NCBI GenBank assembly: GCA_050250665.1
Contig: JBFWOF010000019.1
Span: 1-64,000 of the forward strand
Direction of reading: 5' to 3'
From: JADKFD01 sp050250665
GTDB lineage: Bacteria; Pseudomonadota; Gammaproteobacteria; Xanthomonadales; SZUA-5
Length of the DNA stretch: 64,000 nucleotides
Shown: positions 24,161 to 33,299 of the stretch, in pieces
Numbering within the stretch: position 1 is the stretch's first letter
Layout: each line of letters starts with the position of its first letter
Translations under genes and position numbers: made by a program
Notes under the pieces: model-generated
What the model saw: the letters and a program-made list of their open reading frames with translations, nothing else
What the model was told of the DNA's origin: nothing
Databases searched by the model: none

Positions 24161-25363
24161 ATGTTCGAATTGTCCGCCCGCGCCAAGGAAATACGCGAAC
24201 GTCTGCTGGGCTTCATGCATGAGGTGGTGGAAGCGGGCGAGCGTGATTATCTGGCTGCCATCGCCCAGCCCGGACAGCGCTGGGAGATTCCGCCAGTCAT
24301 GGAGGAGATGAAACGCAAGGCCAAGGCCGCCGGACTGTGGAATCTGTTCTTGCCCGACAGCCGCCACGGCGCCGGCCTGAGCAATCTCGATTACGCGCGC
24401 ATGGCCGAGATCATGGGCCGTTCGCTGATCGCCCCGGAGGTCTTCAACTGCTCGGCGCCCGATACCGGCAACATGGAAGTGCTGCACCTGTACGGCAACG
24501 AATTCCAGAAGCGGCAATGGCTGGAGCCGCTGCTGGCAGGCGACATCCGCTCTGGCTTCGCCATGACCGAGCCCGATGTCGCGTCCTCGGACGCCAGCAA
24601 CATCCACTGCCGCATCCTCCGCGACGGCGATCATTACCGCATCAGCGGACGCAAGTGGTGGATCTCCGGCGCCATGGACCCGCGCTGCAGGTTCTTCATC
24701 GTCATGGGCCAGACCGACCCGGAAGCCAAGCCACATGCACGCCATTCGATGGTGATCGTGCAGCGCGATGCCCCCGGCGTGCGCATCCTGCGGCCACTGC
24801 AGGTGTTCGGCTTCGACGATGCCCCCAATGGTCACGCCGAAGTCGCCTTCGAGGACGCCCGGGTGCCGCTGGGCAATCTGATCTACGGCGAGGGCAAGGG
24901 CTTGGAGATTGCCCAGAGCCGCCTCGGCCCCGGCCGCGTCCACCATTGCATGCGCCTGATTGGCCTGGCCGAACGCGCCATCGAGGCCATGGTCGAGCGC
25001 GCCAAGTCGCGCATCGTCTTCGGCCAGCCCATCGCCCGCCACGGCATGGCCCAGGAGGCCATCGCGCTCAGTCGCTGCGAGATCGAGCAGGCCCGGCTGC
25101 TGACGCTGTCCACCGCCCAGGCCCTGGACAAGCAGGGCACCCGCGGCGCCCGCGATCGGGTGTCCATGATCAAGATCGTGGTACCGCGCATGGCCTGTCA
25201 GGTCATCGACCGGGCCATTCAGATCCACGGCGGCGCCGGTCTGTGCGAAGACAGCTTCCTCAGCCACGCCTACGCCGGCGCCCGTTCACTGCGCATCGCC
25301 GACGGCCCCGATGAAGTGCACATCATGACCCTGGCGAAGATGGAGTGCAGCAAGGAGGGCTGA
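24161..25363 (+). CDS. Acyl-CoA dehydrogenase (ACAD10/11-like)
   Basis: The 400-residue flavoenzyme introduces the alpha-beta double bond in acyl-CoA. It has an N-terminal helical domain, the flavin/substrate block GFAMTEPDVASSDASNIHC, the beta-domain block ISGRKWWISGAMDPRC, and the C-terminal IHGGAGLCEDSFL and RIADGPDEVH. The last is typical of the ACAD10/11 branch, which acts on longer or hydroxylated acyl chains. The start at 24161 is preceded by GAGGAAG. No neighbouring beta-oxidation gene; the substrate cannot be told. Confidence 0.88.
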   Translation: MFELSARAKEIRERLLGFMHEVVEAGERDYLAAIAQPGQRWEIPPVMEEMKRKAKAAGLWNLFLPDSRHGAGLSNLDYARMAEIMGRSLIAPEVFNCSAPDTGNMEVLHLYGNEFQKRQWLEPLLAGDIRSGFAMTEPDVASSDASNIHCRILRDGDHYRISGRKWWISGAMDPRCRFFIVMGQTDPEAKPHARHSMVIVQRDAPGVRILRPLQVFGFDDAPNGHAEVAFEDARVPLGNLIYGEGKGLEIAQSRLGPGRVHHCMRLIGLAERAIEAMVERAKSRIVFGQPIARHGMAQEAIALSRCEIEQARLLTLSTAQALDKQGTRGARDRVSMIKIVVPRMACQVIDRAIQIHGGAGLCEDSFLSHAYAGARSLRIADGPDEVHIMTLAKMECSKEG

Positions 25364-25365
25364 GG

Positions 25366-25737
25366 GCTGGTTGTTGGTTGTTGGTTGTTGGTTGTTGGTT
25401 GTTGGTTGTTGGTTGTTGGTTGTCGGTTGGTGGTTGGTGGTTGGTGGTTGTCGGTTGTTGGGTGGTGGGTGGTGGTTGGCTTCCTGTGGGAGCGGCTTCA
25501 GCCGCGATCGCTTGTAGCCAGTCGCTGCTGTGGGAGTGGCTCAAGCCGCGGAGGCTTCTGGCGGGGATGGAGAAGCGTCCAGACAAGTCTGGACCTACAC
25601 CAGCAAGAGCCACAGCCACAGCCACAACCGTCGCGGCTGAAGCTCCCACGGTTGTAGGTCACGTTGGCCGCGCAGCGGGCTACGTGACAGTCCGCCCCGA
25701 CAACAGCCGTCGCGGCTGAAGCCGCTCCCACAGCTGC
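25366..25737. repeat. Heptamer tandem tract and mixed hairpins
   Basis: 25373-25470 is a near-perfect tandem of GGTTGTT heptamers grading into GGTTGGT and GGTTGTC variants, strongly G/T on this strand. It is followed by CTGTGGGAGCGGCTTCAGCC hairpins (25484 and 25709), a GTCCAGACAAGTCTGGACC arm (25585-25603) and a GTAGGTCACGTTGGC...GCTACGTGAC palindrome (25653-25689). No gene is seen. Confidence 0.8.
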
Positions 25738-28700
25738 CTACTGACACACACTCTGGGTCGGCCCGGCATAGAGCAGGCGTTCGATGCTCTTCTGCTGGCT
25801 TACACCGTCCAGGGTGTAATTGAAGGTGGCGTGCTCGCCGTCGACAAACCGCAGCGTGGCGCTGCCAACCTCGGGCACCGGGAAGCTGGTGGCGGCGCTG
25901 CCGTTGATCTGCAGGAAGGGCGTTCCGGCGTTGGGGCGATTGAGGGCACCGGCAAAACTGCCGTCGGCCTGTTTCTGCAGCACCGCGGTCAGCCACATTG
26001 GCTGGCGGTCGGCGGCGTAGGTGTACCAGGCCACGAAGATCAGATTGCCGGCCTCGGTCAGGTGCATGCCCCAGCCCGATTCGCTGGCGTTCCACCACAG
26101 ATCGGTACGATTGCCGGCATCGGCGCGGCTGCCTTGTACAAACTGGCACGCGGGAATCGGACCCGGCGCCACCCGCCCGACCGTCTTGCTCTGGCTGACC
26201 CCGTCCACGGTGTAGTCGAAACGCAGACGGTCGTCAGCCTGTGGTGTGAAGCGGGCTGTGCCCACCAGCGTGCCCGGATCATTCGCCGGTACTCCGCTGA
26301 TCTGTGCGAAGGGTGTGCCGGTAAAGCGATAGACCTCGCCGGTATAGCTGCCGTCGCTCTGCAGGGCCGCCCCGGAGATCAGCATCCACGCCGGGCGACC
26401 ATTGCCATCGTAGGTGTACCAGGCCGGCGCCAGCACCGTGCCCTGGTGGGCCATGCTCAGGCCCCAGCCGTCTTCACCGGCGGCGGTCCACAGGCCGGTG
26501 AGATTGGGCTGTCCGAGCGCCCGCGGCAGCGGCCATACCCAGGCTCCCCGTGAGCGTGTGAACACCGCCAGCGTGGTGAAGCCGCGGTCGATGGCCATGT
26601 CCCAGATCATCACCCGCGGCAGCCCGCGGAACAGGCGCCAGATCGGCTGCGGCGCTTCCACGTTATCGGTGTAGTACAGGCCCCAGTCGCTGCCGGCGAA
26701 GACCTGGGTCGGAATCCACGGGTTCACCATGACCGTGTTGACCGGCACATCCGGCAGATTGCCGCTGACATCGCGCCAGCTGAAGCTGCTGCAATCGGCG
26801 TTGCAGCGCACCTGGTAGACATGTCCGGGCGTGGCCGGGGTATTGGCGCCAAAGCCGGCCACCGCGGCATAGCCGATGGTGGGCGTCTGCGGATCGGTGG
26901 CCACACCGAGGATCGGCCGGTTCGGCAACACCGTATTGCCGCCGGTGACATCACGCCAGCTGGCGAAGCCGGTGCCCAGGCCAAATCCGAACCAGACATT
27001 GCCATCCAGCGTGCCGACCATGGCCACGCGCCGACTGGGCACGGAGAAACGGATGGACTGGATCACCGAGCGGTTGTCGCTGCCGACGATGAGATTGTTC
27101 TTGGTCAGATCCGGACTGATTGGCACCCAGCGCGCGCTGGCGGTGGCGCCGCTGGCGCCGTTGGTGCTTTCCCAGACCCGGTAGGTGCCGGCAATCAGAT
27201 GGTTGCAGCCCTGAAAGTTGTCACAGCCGCTGTCGACGACGTTGACATCGCCGTATTTGTACAGATCGAAGGGCATCAGGAAGCTCTTGCGATCGCCGCC
27301 CTCTTCGCCCGGCGACCACGGCCCGTTGGCGTTCTGTTCCGGGGCATTGGCACCGTTGGTGCTGGCGACGATATTGCCGCGCTGGCTGGACATGTAGACG
27401 CGCTGGCCGAACACCGGCTCGATTCGGGTGGTGATGCCATCACCGCCGTAGATGTGCTGCCAGATGCCGGGTTCAGCCTGGCCGCCGAACTGGATCAGCG
27501 CCGAGGTGCCGTTGTCCTGGGCGCCGCCGACGACCACGCGCGGATTGGCGGTATCGAAGTTGGCGATGAGGTCGCCGGAATAGAACTCGATGGTGTTGAG
27601 GCTGTTGTTGAGGTGGACAAAAGTCGGCGTCGGCAGTGAGGCATTGGCGCTGTAATAGACGCCACCATCGTTGCCGATCAGCAGCCGATCGGGATCACCC
27701 CCGACGAAGGCACGGGCGTGCTGATCGATGTGGACCACCGCTTCGTTGTTGTTGCACAGCAGATTGATGAAGCTGTTGGCGCCATCGATGGAGCGATAGG
27801 TCCACCAGGCGCTCAGCACCACATCGTCGACATTGGCCGGGGAAACGCTGATGCCGGCGTTGTACCAGTTCTGGGTGCCCGGCGGGCAGCCCTGGAAGTT
27901 TTCCGGCACCGCGCGCGGCTGCCAGCTGCTGCCGGCGTCGATGCTGCGCCACAGGCCGACGATGGCGAAACCCTGCGCGGCAATGGCCTCGGCGTAGAGC
28001 ACGTTCGGGCTGCCCGGCGCTGCCGCCAGTTCGATGCGGCCGATGCTGCCAAAGCCGACGCCATTGCCGAGCCCCGCCGGCCAGCCGTTGTCGGCGCGCG
28101 AGATCAGTTCCCAGCCCACCGGACAACCGGCCGCCGGCATCGGCGCCCGGTAGATGCCGTTGGCGCCATTCATGTCCAGATCCGGCTGCACCGGCGTGGC
28201 CGTGCCGCGCGTACCCACCGCAGTGATCAGCGTGGTGTTGCCGCCGAAGTTGAGCGCCAGCAGACCGGTGATGTCCTGCCGGTGCGGATTGGCGCTGTTC
28301 GGGCCATAGGGATTGGTCAGACAGGGTCCGGTCCAGGATTCGCCGGCGTCATAGGAGAGATACAGGCCAGTCTTGGTGCCGACGATCAGCCGGCTGGACT
28401 GGTTCGGATCGACCACCACCTTGCCCACTGCCTGATATTGCGGAAAGGCCGAAAGACTGGGCGGGTAATTGGGCACGAACTGCTCGCGCCCCAGCACCCG
28501 CCAGCTGTTGCCGCCGTCGCTGCTCTTGAGGACACCAGCCGAGCCGAAGGACCAGGAGCCAAAGCGCAGATCGCCGGTGCCGGCATAGATCACATCCGGG
28601 TTGTTGGGGTCGATCTCCAGATCGCCGATGGCGATCGACTGGATTTCGGGTGAGTCGGTGACCGGCACAAAGGTGGTCGCCGCGCTGCAGCAGTTGTCGC

Positions 28701-29130
28701 TGCGCCAGACACCGCCACCATCGCTGGCAATGAAAGCGCGGTAGGAATTCGGATCACCGGCGATCAGCGGTTGCGCCGAGACCACGATGTCGTTGACCCG
28801 GCCCGAATTGTTGTCCAGACCGTTCTGGATGGGCTGCGGCCCCAGCGGCGTGAACGCATCCGGATTCAGCGAAGTGCCGGCTTTAAGGTGCGAGAACTGG
28901 CCAAAGGGCAGATCGGACGCCACCTTGGCATCGCTGGCGCGCGCCGCCTCCAGCCAGCGCGGATCAAAGCGCCCGGTGGGATAGCTGTAGACCGTGGCCA
29001 TGAATTCGCCGATGGGCACCGCGTCCGGGTCCTTGATCGGCGCCGGCGCCGGGCTGTCATCGAGCCTGGGCGTACTCGCGCAGGCGCCCAGCAGCAAGGC
29101 CAGCAGAGGCAACAAACAACGACCGGACAT
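25738..29130 (-). CDS. Large beta-propeller (sortilin/BNR-like) lipoprotein
   Basis: The protein has about 1130 residues. The N-terminus is a lipoprotein signal with lipobox LLGAC. Residues ~60-870 contain many BNR/VPS10-type units with the SSDGGNSWR, SYDAGESWTG and SIDAGSSWQP pattern, so one or two large beta-propellers. The last ~255 residues hold two copies of a domain beginning near GLWTAAGEDGWGLSMAHQG and DLWWNASESGWGMHLTEAG, each ending in a TVDGVSQSK-like strand. Exported propellers of this type are seen as adhesins or glycan-binding proteins; no catalytic residues were recognised. It is likely surface-attached or in the outer membrane. Confidence 0.82.
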   Translation of the reverse strand: MSGRCLLPLLALLLGACASTPRLDDSPAPAPIKDPDAVPIGEFMATVYSYPTGRFDPRWLEAARASDAKVASDLPFGQFSHLKAGTSLNPDAFTPLGPQPIQNGLDNNSGRVNDIVVSAQPLIAGDPNSYRAFIASDGGGVWRSDNCCSAATTFVPVTDSPEIQSIAIGDLEIDPNNPDVIYAGTGDLRFGSWSFGSAGVLKSSDGGNSWRVLGREQFVPNYPPSLSAFPQYQAVGKVVVDPNQSSRLIVGTKTGLYLSYDAGESWTGPCLTNPYGPNSANPHRQDITGLLALNFGGNTTLITAVGTRGTATPVQPDLDMNGANGIYRAPMPAAGCPVGWELISRADNGWPAGLGNGVGFGSIGRIELAAAPGSPNVLYAEAIAAQGFAIVGLWRSIDAGSSWQPRAVPENFQGCPPGTQNWYNAGISVSPANVDDVVLSAWWTYRSIDGANSFINLLCNNNEAVVHIDQHARAFVGGDPDRLLIGNDGGVYYSANASLPTPTFVHLNNSLNTIEFYSGDLIANFDTANPRVVVGGAQDNGTSALIQFGGQAEPGIWQHIYGGDGITTRIEPVFGQRVYMSSQRGNIVASTNGANAPEQNANGPWSPGEEGGDRKSFLMPFDLYKYGDVNVVDSGCDNFQGCNHLIAGTYRVWESTNGASGATASARWVPISPDLTKNNLIVGSDNRSVIQSIRFSVPSRRVAMVGTLDGNVWFGFGLGTGFASWRDVTGGNTVLPNRPILGVATDPQTPTIGYAAVAGFGANTPATPGHVYQVRCNADCSSFSWRDVSGNLPDVPVNTVMVNPWIPTQVFAGSDWGLYYTDNVEAPQPIWRLFRGLPRVMIWDMAIDRGFTTLAVFTRSRGAWVWPLPRALGQPNLTGLWTAAGEDGWGLSMAHQGTVLAPAWYTYDGNGRPAWMLISGAALQSDGSYTGEVYRFTGTPFAQISGVPANDPGTLVGTARFTPQADDRLRFDYTVDGVSQSKTVGRVAPGPIPACQFVQGSRADAGNRTDLWWNASESGWGMHLTEAGNLIFVAWYTYAADRQPMWLTAVLQKQADGSFAGALNRPNAGTPFLQINGSAATSFPVPEVGSATLRFVDGEHATFNYTLDGVSQQKSIERLLYAGPTQSVCQ

Positions 29131-29664
29131 GCCATCACCTTGAGAATTCGGGTAGCCCGAGTTTCGCATTGGTGGCGGTGTGGGAAAAGTGTAGTGCTGT
29201 GCAACACAGCGACCGGCGACGCGACGATCCGGTCCTGAGGCAGATCGTCGTCAGAAGCAGGACGCAGAGTACGCAAAGGAAAAGCAGAGAGAACGCGGAG
29301 AAGAGCGGTGAATTCTCGGGAGACTGGGCTGGATCAGTCACTGCCGACGGGCCGTGAGATCTTGACCGTAGGAGCGCCCTTGCGGCGCGACCGGCGACGC
29401 GATAGTCACGCCCAGCGCTGGAACGGCCCGCCGGGCGCCGCGACCCGGCCTGGTTCGTCACTGCTGTGGAGGGCGCCGCGCTGCGGCGCCGCTTTGCCTT
29501 GCCTGGAGCTCAAAAGCGGCCGCGCAGGCGCGCGGCCCTCCTCAAAGCCGCTCGGACGCATCACCGAACCGCGACCCATTGCGAATCGCCCAAACGCCGC
29601 TTCCCGCACGACTTCTGATCCTGCGAACATGCGCTGCCGTGATAAACACCGAATACCGACTCTG
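29131..29664. repeat. Repeat-filled gap
   Basis: 29253-29308 is a nonamer arm (GGACGCAGA, AACGCGGAGA variants). 29370-29403 is half of the GGAGCGCCCTTGCGGCGCGA hairpin. 29465-29552 is a full GTGGAGGGCGCCGCGCTG...GGCCCTCCTC element. The remaining 100 bases are the leader of the glycosylase gene. Confidence 0.65.
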
Positions 29665-30165
29665 ATGGCCGAGTCCCGAGTGCACAGCTTCCCGCCGCTG
29701 CTGGGCCAGAGGCCGCGGCTGCTGATCCTGGGCAGCATGCCCGGGGTGGCTTCGCTGGCGGCGCAGCAGTACTACGCGCACCCGCGCAATGCCTTCTGGC
29801 CCATTCTGTGCAGCTGGTGCGGCATCGCTGCCGAGTTGCCTTATCGACACCGGGTCGAGGCCTTGCTGCAGGCAGGCATTGCGGTCTGGGACGTGCTCGC
29901 GCACTGCCAGCGCCCGGGCAGTCTGGATTCGGCCATCGATCTGACAACCGCGCAGCCCAATGCCATCGCCGAACTCCTGCAGGAACAGCCGGGCATCATC
30001 CGGATCTGTTTCAACGGCGCCGCCGCCGCCGATCTCTATCGCCGCCACCGCTTGCCCGCTGCGCCGCCGCTGCAGCTGATCCGACTGCCGTCCACCAGTC
30101 CGGCCCATGCCGGCATGGCGCTGGCAGAAAAGGCCCGGGAATGGCATCAGGCGCTGGCGGGGTGA
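29665..30165 (+). CDS. DNA-deoxyinosine glycosylase-type protein (uracil-DNA glycosylase superfamily)
   Basis: The protein has 166 residues. The N-terminal block LLILGSMPGVASLAAQQYYA followed by HPRNAFWPI is the signature of the hypoxanthine/mismatch-type branch of the UDG superfamily; the C-terminal LPSTSPAHAGM supplies the second active-site loop. It excises deaminated bases (deoxyinosine, possibly mispaired uracil) from DNA. The start at 29665 gives family-typical length; an in-frame ATG at 29629 would add 12 residues. It is flanked by repeats on both sides. Confidence 0.87.
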   Translation: MAESRVHSFPPLLGQRPRLLILGSMPGVASLAAQQYYAHPRNAFWPILCSWCGIAAELPYRHRVEALLQAGIAVWDVLAHCQRPGSLDSAIDLTTAQPNAIAELLQEQPGIIRICFNGAAAADLYRRHRLPAAPPLQLIRLPSTSPAHAGMALAEKAREWHQALAG

Positions 30166-30176
30166 AGCGAAAGGCA

Positions 30177-30345
30177 GGTTGTTGGTTGTCGGTTGTCGGT
30201 TGTTGGAAAGAGCAAAAGCTGTGGTTCTTGTGGTTCCGAACCAGTCCAGGTTTACAACAGACTGCACACGCTGTTCTCCGCGGCCTCCGCGCCTCCGCGT
30301 GAGCCCGCTCTTACCGGCAACCGACAACCAGCAACCAGCAACCAG
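30177..30345. repeat. Inverted-repeat element with heptamer arms
   Basis: The left arm is GGTTGTC-type heptamers (30177-30206). The right arm is the complement, AACCGAC/AACCAGC heptamers (30317-30345). The interior contains CCTCCGCGCCTCCGCGTGAG. The right arm ends 3 nt from the stop of the convergent ATP-grasp gene. Confidence 0.8.
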
Positions 30346-30348
30346 CTG

Positions 30349-31830
30349 CTAGTCGCCGACACCCAGGCGCTTGCGCTCCAGTCGGCGCAGGAATTCGCCC
30401 ATGATCCGGCGATACAGGTCCTGGCCTAGATAGGCGTCTTCGACGCCCCAGTCGATGTTGGGGTTGTCATTGACCTCGATGATGACGATGCGGTCGCCGA
30501 CCTGCTTGAGATCGACGCCGTAGAGGCCGTCACCAATGGCCTGAGTGGCGCGCAGCGCCAGCTTCACCACTTCGCTGGGTACTTCGCGCACCGGCAGGGT
30601 CTTGAAGCTGCCGGTACGGGCCTCGCCCTTGGCCGAGTGGTTGTAGATCTGCCAGTGGCCACGCGACATGAAGTACTGGCAGGCAAAGATGGCCTCTCGA
30701 TTGAGCACGCCGATGCGCCAGTCGAAATCGGTGGGCATGTATTCCTGCGCCAGCACCAGCGCTGACTGCTGGAACAGCTCGTCCGAGGCACGCTTCAGGG
30801 ATTCCGGATCGGTGGCCTTGACCACACCGCGCGAGAAGGAGCCATCGGGCACCTTGAGGACGATCGGGAAACCGAGCACGTCACCCAGTTCGGCAATGCG
30901 CTTGGCCTCGTCGCGGAACAGGATTTCTGTGCGCGGCGTGGGCAGCTTGCGGCTTTTCAGCAGATCCGACAGGAAGATCTTGTTGGTGCAGCGCAGGATC
31001 GAGGTGGGATCGTCGATCACCACCATGTCTTCCTTCTCGGCCTTGTTGGCAAAGCGGTAGGTGTGGTGGTCGAGCGCGGTCGTCTCGCGGATGAACAGGG
31101 CGTCGTATTCGGCCAGTCGGGCGTAATCGTCGCGCTCGATCGGATCGACCTCGATACCGAGCTCCTTGCCGGCAGCCACGAAGGCCTTCAGCGCCTTCTT
31201 GTTGGACGGCGGGAACTGCTCGGCCGGATCCTGAAGCATGGCAATGTCGTAGCGATACTTCTTCGGCGTGCGCTTGCTGCGCCAGAGCTTGGTGCTGAAG
31301 CGGTTCAGCGCCTCGGCGAAGGCGTCTTCCTGGGCGTCGCTGAGCGTGTGCATGCCTGCCGGCTTGACCGCATTGATCTGCCAGACACTGTCGCGCTCGA
31401 ATTCGATCCGCAGGATCGGACAGGGGAAGGCCTCGAACACCTGCCGGGCCAGGTCCTTGAGCGGCTCCGAAGCGGTTTCGCCGAAGTACACCAGGATGCC
31501 GAAATCGGTGGTGTCGCGATCCTGTGCCAGCGAGCGCGAGAGCTTGGAATTGAGATCTTCGATATCCAGGCCATAGAGCGAGCGCCGGCGCAGATCATTG
31601 ATCGCGCGCACTGAGGGAATCACCTTGTGCCCGCGGGCCTCGGCCAGCAGGGAGACGTAGTAGCCCGCGCCCAGATACTTGTAGCTGCGGCACAGATTGA
31701 TCACCTGCGTGCGCTCCTCGTCGGGCCGGATCGGCTCCTTCAAGTAGTCCATCGCGGTAACCACATTGTCCGAGGGGTGATAGCTACCCCAGTCGGAGGC
31801 TTTCTCGACAACGATGACCAGGCGACTCAT
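30349..31830 (-). CDS. RimK-family ATP-grasp ligase with RLAN N-terminal domain
   Basis: The protein has 493 residues. The first ~180 form the RLAN-type N-terminal domain (IVVEKASDWGSYHPSDNVV, LCRSYKYLGAGYYVSLLAEA). The ATP-grasp core includes IVLKVPDGSFSRGVVKA for nucleotide binding, EYMPTDFDWRIGV, and the metal-ligand end IVIIEVNDNPNIDWGVEDAY. Such enzymes form amide bonds between amino acids and a carboxylate on a protein or small peptide. A GNAT acetyltransferase diverges from it, a pairing recalled from surveys of ATP-grasp amidoligase neighbourhoods. The substrate is unknown. The start is the ATG giving MSRLVIVVEK. Confidence 0.88.
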   Translation of the reverse strand: MSRLVIVVEKASDWGSYHPSDNVVTAMDYLKEPIRPDEERTQVINLCRSYKYLGAGYYVSLLAEARGHKVIPSVRAINDLRRRSLYGLDIEDLNSKLSRSLAQDRDTTDFGILVYFGETASEPLKDLARQVFEAFPCPILRIEFERDSVWQINAVKPAGMHTLSDAQEDAFAEALNRFSTKLWRSKRTPKKYRYDIAMLQDPAEQFPPSNKKALKAFVAAGKELGIEVDPIERDDYARLAEYDALFIRETTALDHHTYRFANKAEKEDMVVIDDPTSILRCTNKIFLSDLLKSRKLPTPRTEILFRDEAKRIAELGDVLGFPIVLKVPDGSFSRGVVKATDPESLKRASDELFQQSALVLAQEYMPTDFDWRIGVLNREAIFACQYFMSRGHWQIYNHSAKGEARTGSFKTLPVREVPSEVVKLALRATQAIGDGLYGVDLKQVGDRIVIIEVNDNPNIDWGVEDAYLGQDLYRRIMGEFLRRLERKRLGVGD

Positions 31831-31982
31831 GTGGTCCTGAACCTGCGCACTCGCAGTAGCCGCGACGCGGCCATGCGGAGGGCTTGGGGCGACGGCAACC
31901 GGCCGTCGCGGTGGCGCCGACTGGCAGTCATCGGGGCGCGCGGCGCATAGTCTGGCACAGGATTCATGGACGGAAACAGCAA

Positions 31983-32558
31983 GTGAGCACACACCTGTTC
32001 AGCCGCCGGGGAGCATCTGCGCGGCGCCCGGCGGGCACCGGCAAACGCAGTCCCAAGCGCGCGCCGGGACTGCGTCTGCGGCGCGCCAGCGTCGGCGATG
32101 TGGACGCCCTGGATGCGCTGGAGCAAGCCGTGTTCAGCGGTGATCGCATGCGCCGGCGCCAGTTCCTGCATCACCTGCAGGCTCAAAGCAGCGATCTGAT
32201 CGTGGCCGTGAGTGAGCAGCAACTGCTCGGCTACGCGCTGTTGCTGCGCCGTCGCGGCATCCGCAGCTGCCGCGTCTATTCGATCGCCGTATCCTCCGCC
32301 GCTCGCGGTCAGGGTTTGGGCGCCTTGCTGCTGCAGCGACTGGAGCGCATAGCCCGGGCCAATGGCCTCGGCGAGATCCGCCTGGAAGTGCGCCAGGACA
32401 ACACCACCGCCCTGGCCCTGTACGAAAGCCGCGGCTACCGCCGCTTCGGCGCCCACAGCAACTACTACGAAGACGGCGCCGACGCCTGGCGCCTTTCCAA
32501 GTCCCTGCTGCCCAAGCCGCGCCGGCGCAGCAGCCGCAGCGGCCCCGGTGCCGCCTAG
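31983..32558 (+). CDS. GNAT N-acetyltransferase (RimI-like)
   Basis: The protein has 191 residues. After a basic ~25-residue leader the GNAT fold starts at LRLRRASVGDVDALDAL; the acetyl-CoA loop is SSAARGQGLGALLLQRLERI, and the C-terminal block is NTTALALYESRGYRRFG. The GTG at 31983 is the best start I can see. It diverges from the RimK-like ligase across 150 bp, suggesting a shared modification pathway (for example ligation plus acetylation of a peptide). The C-terminal tail is basic and close to the first REP unit. Confidence 0.85.
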   Translation: MSTHLFSRRGASARRPAGTGKRSPKRAPGLRLRRASVGDVDALDALEQAVFSGDRMRRRQFLHHLQAQSSDLIVAVSEQQLLGYALLLRRRGIRSCRVYSIAVSSAARGQGLGALLLQRLERIARANGLGEIRLEVRQDNTTALALYESRGYRRFGAHSNYYEDGADAWRLSKSLLPKPRRRSSRSGPGAA

Positions 32559-32559
32559 G

Positions 32560-32715
32560 AGCGCCTTCACGGCGCGACCGGCGACGCCGCGGGATGTCGC
32601 CCCGGGTCGCGACGCAAGGTCGCTCCTACAACAGACGGGGCTTCTCGTTGGAGCGCCTTCACGGCGCGACCGGCGACGCCGCGGGACGTCACCCCCTGGT
32701 CGCGACGCAAGGTCG
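32560..32715. repeat. Short REP hairpin array on the 3' side of the RAYT gene
   Basis: Two ~93-bp units carry GGAGCGCCTTCACGGCGCGA followed by GGTCGCGACGCAAGGTCGCT (GGTCGC starts at 32605 and 32698). They match the larger array at 33305-34066 on the other side of the transposase gene. Confidence 0.88.
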
Positions 32716-33291
32716 CTATGGCGGTGCAAACGGCAGTTCGCCTTCAATGTCCGTCAAAAGCGTCCCGCCACGCCACGGCCACTGCTCCATCCTCCGCACG
32801 AGTCCCGCACGTACCGGATTGGCGAGAATGTATCGGCCCACGTCCAGGATGCACTCCTCCGTTCGCAGGGAATGATCATGGAAGGCTCTCTGCCAGATCC
32901 GCTTGCGCAGATCCGACGGGAATGCCCGGGTCGTCAGCCCTTTTAGCCGGGCGATGACGCGCCCAAGCGGCTCTCGGCCATTGAGTTCCACGAGCCCGTG
33001 CCAGTGGTCCGGCATCAACACCCAGGCCAGCGGGATGGCACCAGACCAAGATCCATCCAGCGCCAATACTTCGCCGGCCTTCGATGCATAGGCCGGTTCG
33101 GCGAACCAAGGGTACCGCTGCATCGTGCAGAAGGTCAGCAGATAGACCTGATTGGGCAGAGATACGCGGCCTTGGCGGAGGGCGCGGTGGCCTTTTGTTG
33201 GAGTCGTACGGTCCATGGCGCCAGTCTTGCTCGCGGCGGAGCGGGCGGTCTGCACAAGATCGCCGATTCGGTGGTAGGAAATTTCCGACAT
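32716..33291 (-). CDS. REP-associated tyrosine transposase (RAYT)
   Basis: A 191-residue Y1/HUH single-strand transposase domain. The metal motif is H96-x-H98 in MPDHWHGLVEL and the probable catalytic tyrosine is Y154 in GRYILANPVRAGLV; WQRAFHDHSLR lies between them. RAYTs act on the REP hairpins that flank them, and matching hairpin arrays lie on both sides here. I chose the ATG at 33291; an alternative ATG lies at 33216 with MDRTTPTKG. The open frame upstream of 33291 runs through the array and is not part of the gene. Confidence 0.9.
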   Translation of the reverse strand: MSEISYHRIGDLVQTARSAASKTGAMDRTTPTKGHRALRQGRVSLPNQVYLLTFCTMQRYPWFAEPAYASKAGEVLALDGSWSGAIPLAWVLMPDHWHGLVELNGREPLGRVIARLKGLTTRAFPSDLRKRIWQRAFHDHSLRTEECILDVGRYILANPVRAGLVRRMEQWPWRGGTLLTDIEGELPFAPP

Positions 33292-33299
33292 GCTCGGGG

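Noticed and set aside
25345..25719. Trp/Gly/Val-rich open frame (LLVVGCWLLVVGC pattern)
   Set aside because: It is the translation of the GGTTGTT heptamer tract; no start context or conservation signal.
32362..32946. Plus-strand frames through the REP array and acetyltransferase
   Set aside because: They consist of out-of-frame acetyltransferase codons followed by repeat units.
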